This document shows positions 56,816-64,000 of a stretch of 64,000 nucleotides of DNA, piece after piece. The first letter of the stretch is position 1, and the number at the start of each line of letters is the position of its first letter. Made by a program: the position numbers and the translations under genes. Source of the DNA: Periplaneta americana (lineage: Eukaryota > Arthropoda > Insecta > Blattodea > Blattidae). Under the pieces are notes generated by a model. That model searched no databases, was not told the origin of the DNA, and saw nothing but the letters and a program-made list of their open reading frames with translations. The stretch covers positions 158,756,102-158,820,101 of the forward strand of contig NC_091132.1 of assembly GCF_040183065.1 (NCBI RefSeq), written 5' to 3'.

Positions 56816-57719
56816 ATGGAACACATTTTCAAGAGTGTTTAACCTACAGTAGATGTACTTTGAAAAAAAAAAAACGCACAGATCCGTGTGCACACACACA
56901 ATTATCTAAATCAACAATAGGTATTTGAAATTCCACTACGAATTATGTTTGGGCGTTAAGAATTCCAATAACAAAAATTGTAACTGGATTTTAGGATAAA
57001 CTTTAGTGAGAGACAAACATAACATTTTTGTTCGTGTGTCACGTGTTTTTCTTGTAGAATCTGTACATAAATCAATATGTTGTCCATATAAGAAGTTGAC
57101 TGTTATGTGATGTATCTCACTTTTACATTTATGAAACATTAAAAAATGAAATGGTTTTGATGAAATATAAACAAATGTCCATTTGAGCGTGACACACGAA
57201 CTCTCAACCTTTCTCTGTGATAAATGTAATCAAGCACGAAATAATCGTATTACGGTTTCTATGCATTATAATTATTAACAAAGGTCAGCACTTCATTATT
57301 AATTGAATTTAACATACAGAAGTAATGATTTATTTGCCTTATATATGTATTCAAATATGTGATTTCTAATAGATAATTTTCGCGCTCTTAAACCAGAGAC
57401 TTCTTTGTGCTTTTTCTCCCACATACTTGTTGTTACACAATCAGTGTTGTCAGATTCAAAAAATTCGGATCATAACGAAAAAAATGACATAACTAGCAGA
57501 GATTCGTGAGATTTTTGTTTTTTTGGTAAAAATTTCGCATTTTCATGGAGTGACCCATAATGCAAATTGACTTCTCTGAAAACTATACCTGCAGGGAAAA
57601 AGACATTGGAACAGTCGTCAGACCTGAATTTTTACAACCGTTGTTTCGTTTAAAAAGGAGTGCGATAGTGAGATTCTGAAACACCCCTTTGCTCTAGTTT
57701 CTCATTATCTGACACATGG
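56816..57719. other. no gene recognised
   Basis: AT-rich, with scattered GTGACACACG/CGTGTGTC motifs (57033 inverted, 57190). No supported reading frame. Confidence 0.45.
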
Positions 57720-57975
57720 CAAGTATCCTGTTGACATTTGCATAAGAAGATTTTTTTTTTTTTTCAGAAATGCTTCAAATTCTTTCCAATCTAAAACAAC
57801 TCAAAATTTTTTTTTCTGGTGAAGCCGCAAACCATTTCAAGACCTCTAGCCATATGACGTATTTGTGTGAAATATTTAGATTCCCTATATAATGGCACTT
57901 CTTTGAATTGTACCATGGGAAAGGGTCAGTAGATGTTACTGCAGGGCATATAGAAAGGATAGTGTGGTTGGCTGC
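57720..57975 (+). pseudogene. C-terminal fragment of the uncharacterised arthropod family
   Basis: After a poly-T/CAG acceptor-like stretch the frame gives GEAANHFKTSSHMTYLCEIF, then WHFFELYHGKGSVDVTAGHI and ERIVWLAAKSA. This resembles the '...WHFFATSHGKG-x-VDGIGG-x-x-KR' motif of the same family whose N-terminal half lies at 54107-55425. It contains stops and is not connected by clear splice sites. Confidence 0.5.
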
Positions 57976-58004
57976 AAAATCTGCAAATACAATAAAAATT
58001 TCTA

Positions 58005-58090
58005 AAGAATTTTTCCCTTGAAACTATTCAAATCAGCTTCACAGGAAGCTACACATGAAAGCCAGATTTGCATAATACACGTTACTGTTC
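58005..58090 (+). mobile_element. SINE body fragment (family S-d)
   Basis: TTTCCCTTGAAACTATTCAA and GCTTCACAGGAAGCTACAC match the body of 58200-58365. Confidence 0.75.
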
Positions 58091-58199
58091 ATTAACAGAA
58101 AAACCGCAATTCAAGTCACACAAAATTTGTATGCACTCATTGTTGGATCTTTGATGGTTTGTGAGCCCACTTTGAAGAATGTGGATATAAAGGAAAAAA

Positions 58200-58365
58200 T
58201 TGAATCGGTGTCTGGTGGAGTTCGTGGGTAGCTCAAGTCGGTAGAGCGTTGGCGCGCTCAGCCAAAGGTTCCGGGTTAGATACTTGGTCCAGGAACAATT
58301 TTTCCCTTGAAATTATTCATGTTAGCTTCACAGGAAACTACACCTGAAAGCGAGATTTCTCTAAA
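58200..58365 (+). mobile_element. tRNA-derived SINE (family S-d)
   Basis: A head with GGGTAGCTCAAGTCGGTAGA (A box) and a weak B box (GGTTCCGGGTTAGATAC), then CTTGAAATTATTCATGTTAG and GAAACTACACCTGAAAGCGA. Confidence 0.8.
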
Positions 58366-58557
58366 AAATTTGTCCAAATTGTGAGCCAGAAATGCCAACA
58401 CATTAATATCCAGGAAAGTGTCAAGCCGATATAGAAGGTGGGAAAAATTTTGTGGAGAAAGGATGAGCACACATTTCTCTCTGAAAGTTCATTATTCAAG
58501 AGTGTTAGATTTAAATACAATAAAGTATTAATTCTTTATGCAAAACAATACTAAATT

Positions 58558-58700
58558 ATACCAAGCGAATTGGCTCAGACATTAACGTCTGAGACTCGCA
58601 TCAGGTAGGTCTGGGTTCAAACCCCGTAACCATCCAAATTAACTGAGGTTTTTCATGGTTTCCCTTATAAACGCCAATGTCGAATTGAAAATTAAATACT
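58558..58700 (+). mobile_element. tRNA-derived SINE (family S-e)
   Basis: GCGAATTGGCTCAGACATTA with a GGGTTCAAACCCC B box and the body AACTGAGGTTTTTCATGG. The anticodon arm is not tRNA-like, so this is a SINE head. Confidence 0.75.
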
Positions 58701-59504
58701 GTGATTTATCACCGTCTCAATCATCAATATCATAAACATTAATCAAAATCTAAATTCAGTCACACGAACACAAGTTATCTAGATTATTAACACACGACAA
58801 TAGAAACAGGAACTCAACAATAATAAAAAACGAACAAATTATTACCCAAAGATCCTACACACGCGATGTAACCACAGATGTTAAAGCGTGTGTAAATAAA
58901 GTCAACAAAAGATTGTAATAAATTAATAAAGAAACACAAACACCATTGGGTTATGTTCAATAGTATAATTTTATTCTTGCATTGTATTTACGAGCATTTT
59001 CCAATTGAATTATAAATGGATATCGACGCAGATGACTTGTTATGTGCATGCAAGGACCCCCACTTTTTAGTATAAATTGGAAAAAAATATTGGAGAAACC
59101 TAAAAGGCTATATAAAGTACGGGGAGAAGTTTTGAAAGAAATTTATGTACTTATAAAACCAAGTACATAAATTTTTGGATTTGGAAGATAAATCGAACAA
59201 ACTTCTATTTAGGCTATGTGATCTTCTTCTTTTAAACGCATAAAATAATCGATCATTGTTACGATTTTATTGTCGGTTGCTATCAGGTCGCAATTCAGAA
59301 CAGCAATATATGGAAAACAAACTACGTACCGGTACATACGTCGTGGAGAAACTCTGTTCGAGACTGTCGACAGTTCTAGAAAGACCGAAACAGTCTTGTC
59401 CAGTATCAGACGGTCAGAGACGAAATTGTCTCATCCAAGACACGATGTTCGATGCAGTATACTGCGGGCCTAGGGAAACGTTCTCGGACTAACTGCACAT
59501 CAGT
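58701..59504. other. no gene recognised
   Basis: A 78-codon reading at 59256-59492 with an ATG has no known domain and runs into the satellite edge. Nothing else is visible. Confidence 0.45.

Positions 59505-64000
<4,496 letters not shown>

Noticed and set aside
59256-59492. 78-codon reading before the TAG array
   Set aside because: No homology recognised, overlapping alternative frames of similar length, and no splice or promoter context.

Overview
The window is animal nuclear DNA: AT-rich, intron-bearing, and full of nested transposable elements. The pre-finger exons (starting 'M-x-x-IKME', then 'LQV-x-x-IKTEC ... ETPVP') together with this SINE and LINE mix fit a cockroach, most like Periplaneta americana. 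That assignment is recognition, not a database result.

The one gene that looks fully functional is a C2H2 zinc-finger gene on the minus strand. Four coding exons can be joined by GT/AG sites with matching phase: 16751-16656, 11794-11609, 11307-11225 and 2781-1329. Together they encode 605 residues: an acidic N-terminal module and 16 finger units. Its introns hold a 736-bp hAT MITE, a P-element-like transposase remnant, and several LINE fragments.

The middle (about 17-41 kb) is almost entirely mobile DNA. It holds tRNA-derived SINEs, a 9-bp-TSD DNA transposon with many subterminal motifs (19324-20129), and a 512-bp hAT MITE. It also has a 3.4-kb hAT (24628-28033) and a 3.9-kb hAT-ended composite (28322-32176) that splits a SINE and carries an R2-like LINE, itself broken by Tc1 and SINE insertions. 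Further along are Merlin-like and Penelope-like remnants, a minisatellite, an apparently complete 2,178-bp hAT with an intact 488-aa transposase (37773-39950), and a pogo-like element.

On the plus strand, 41.4-52.4 kb is a second, decaying zinc-finger gene, head-to-head with the first. Its first exon (41417), a tandem series of three related acidic exons (41839, 43030, 44730) and a linker exon (47165) mostly keep splice sites. Its finger exon is broken by frameshifts and by a 195-bp hAT MITE. From 52.5 to 58 kb are a duplicated block and broken pieces of an uncharacterised arthropod protein family.

The last 4.5 kb (59505 to the window end) is one uninterrupted (TAG)n array. There is no operon, CRISPR array or prokaryotic feature. 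I see no convincing new molecular system; the most unusual items are the triplicated exon with TE insertions, the 9-bp-TSD element, the intact hAT with a TIR-sharing non-autonomous partner, and the giant trinucleotide array.
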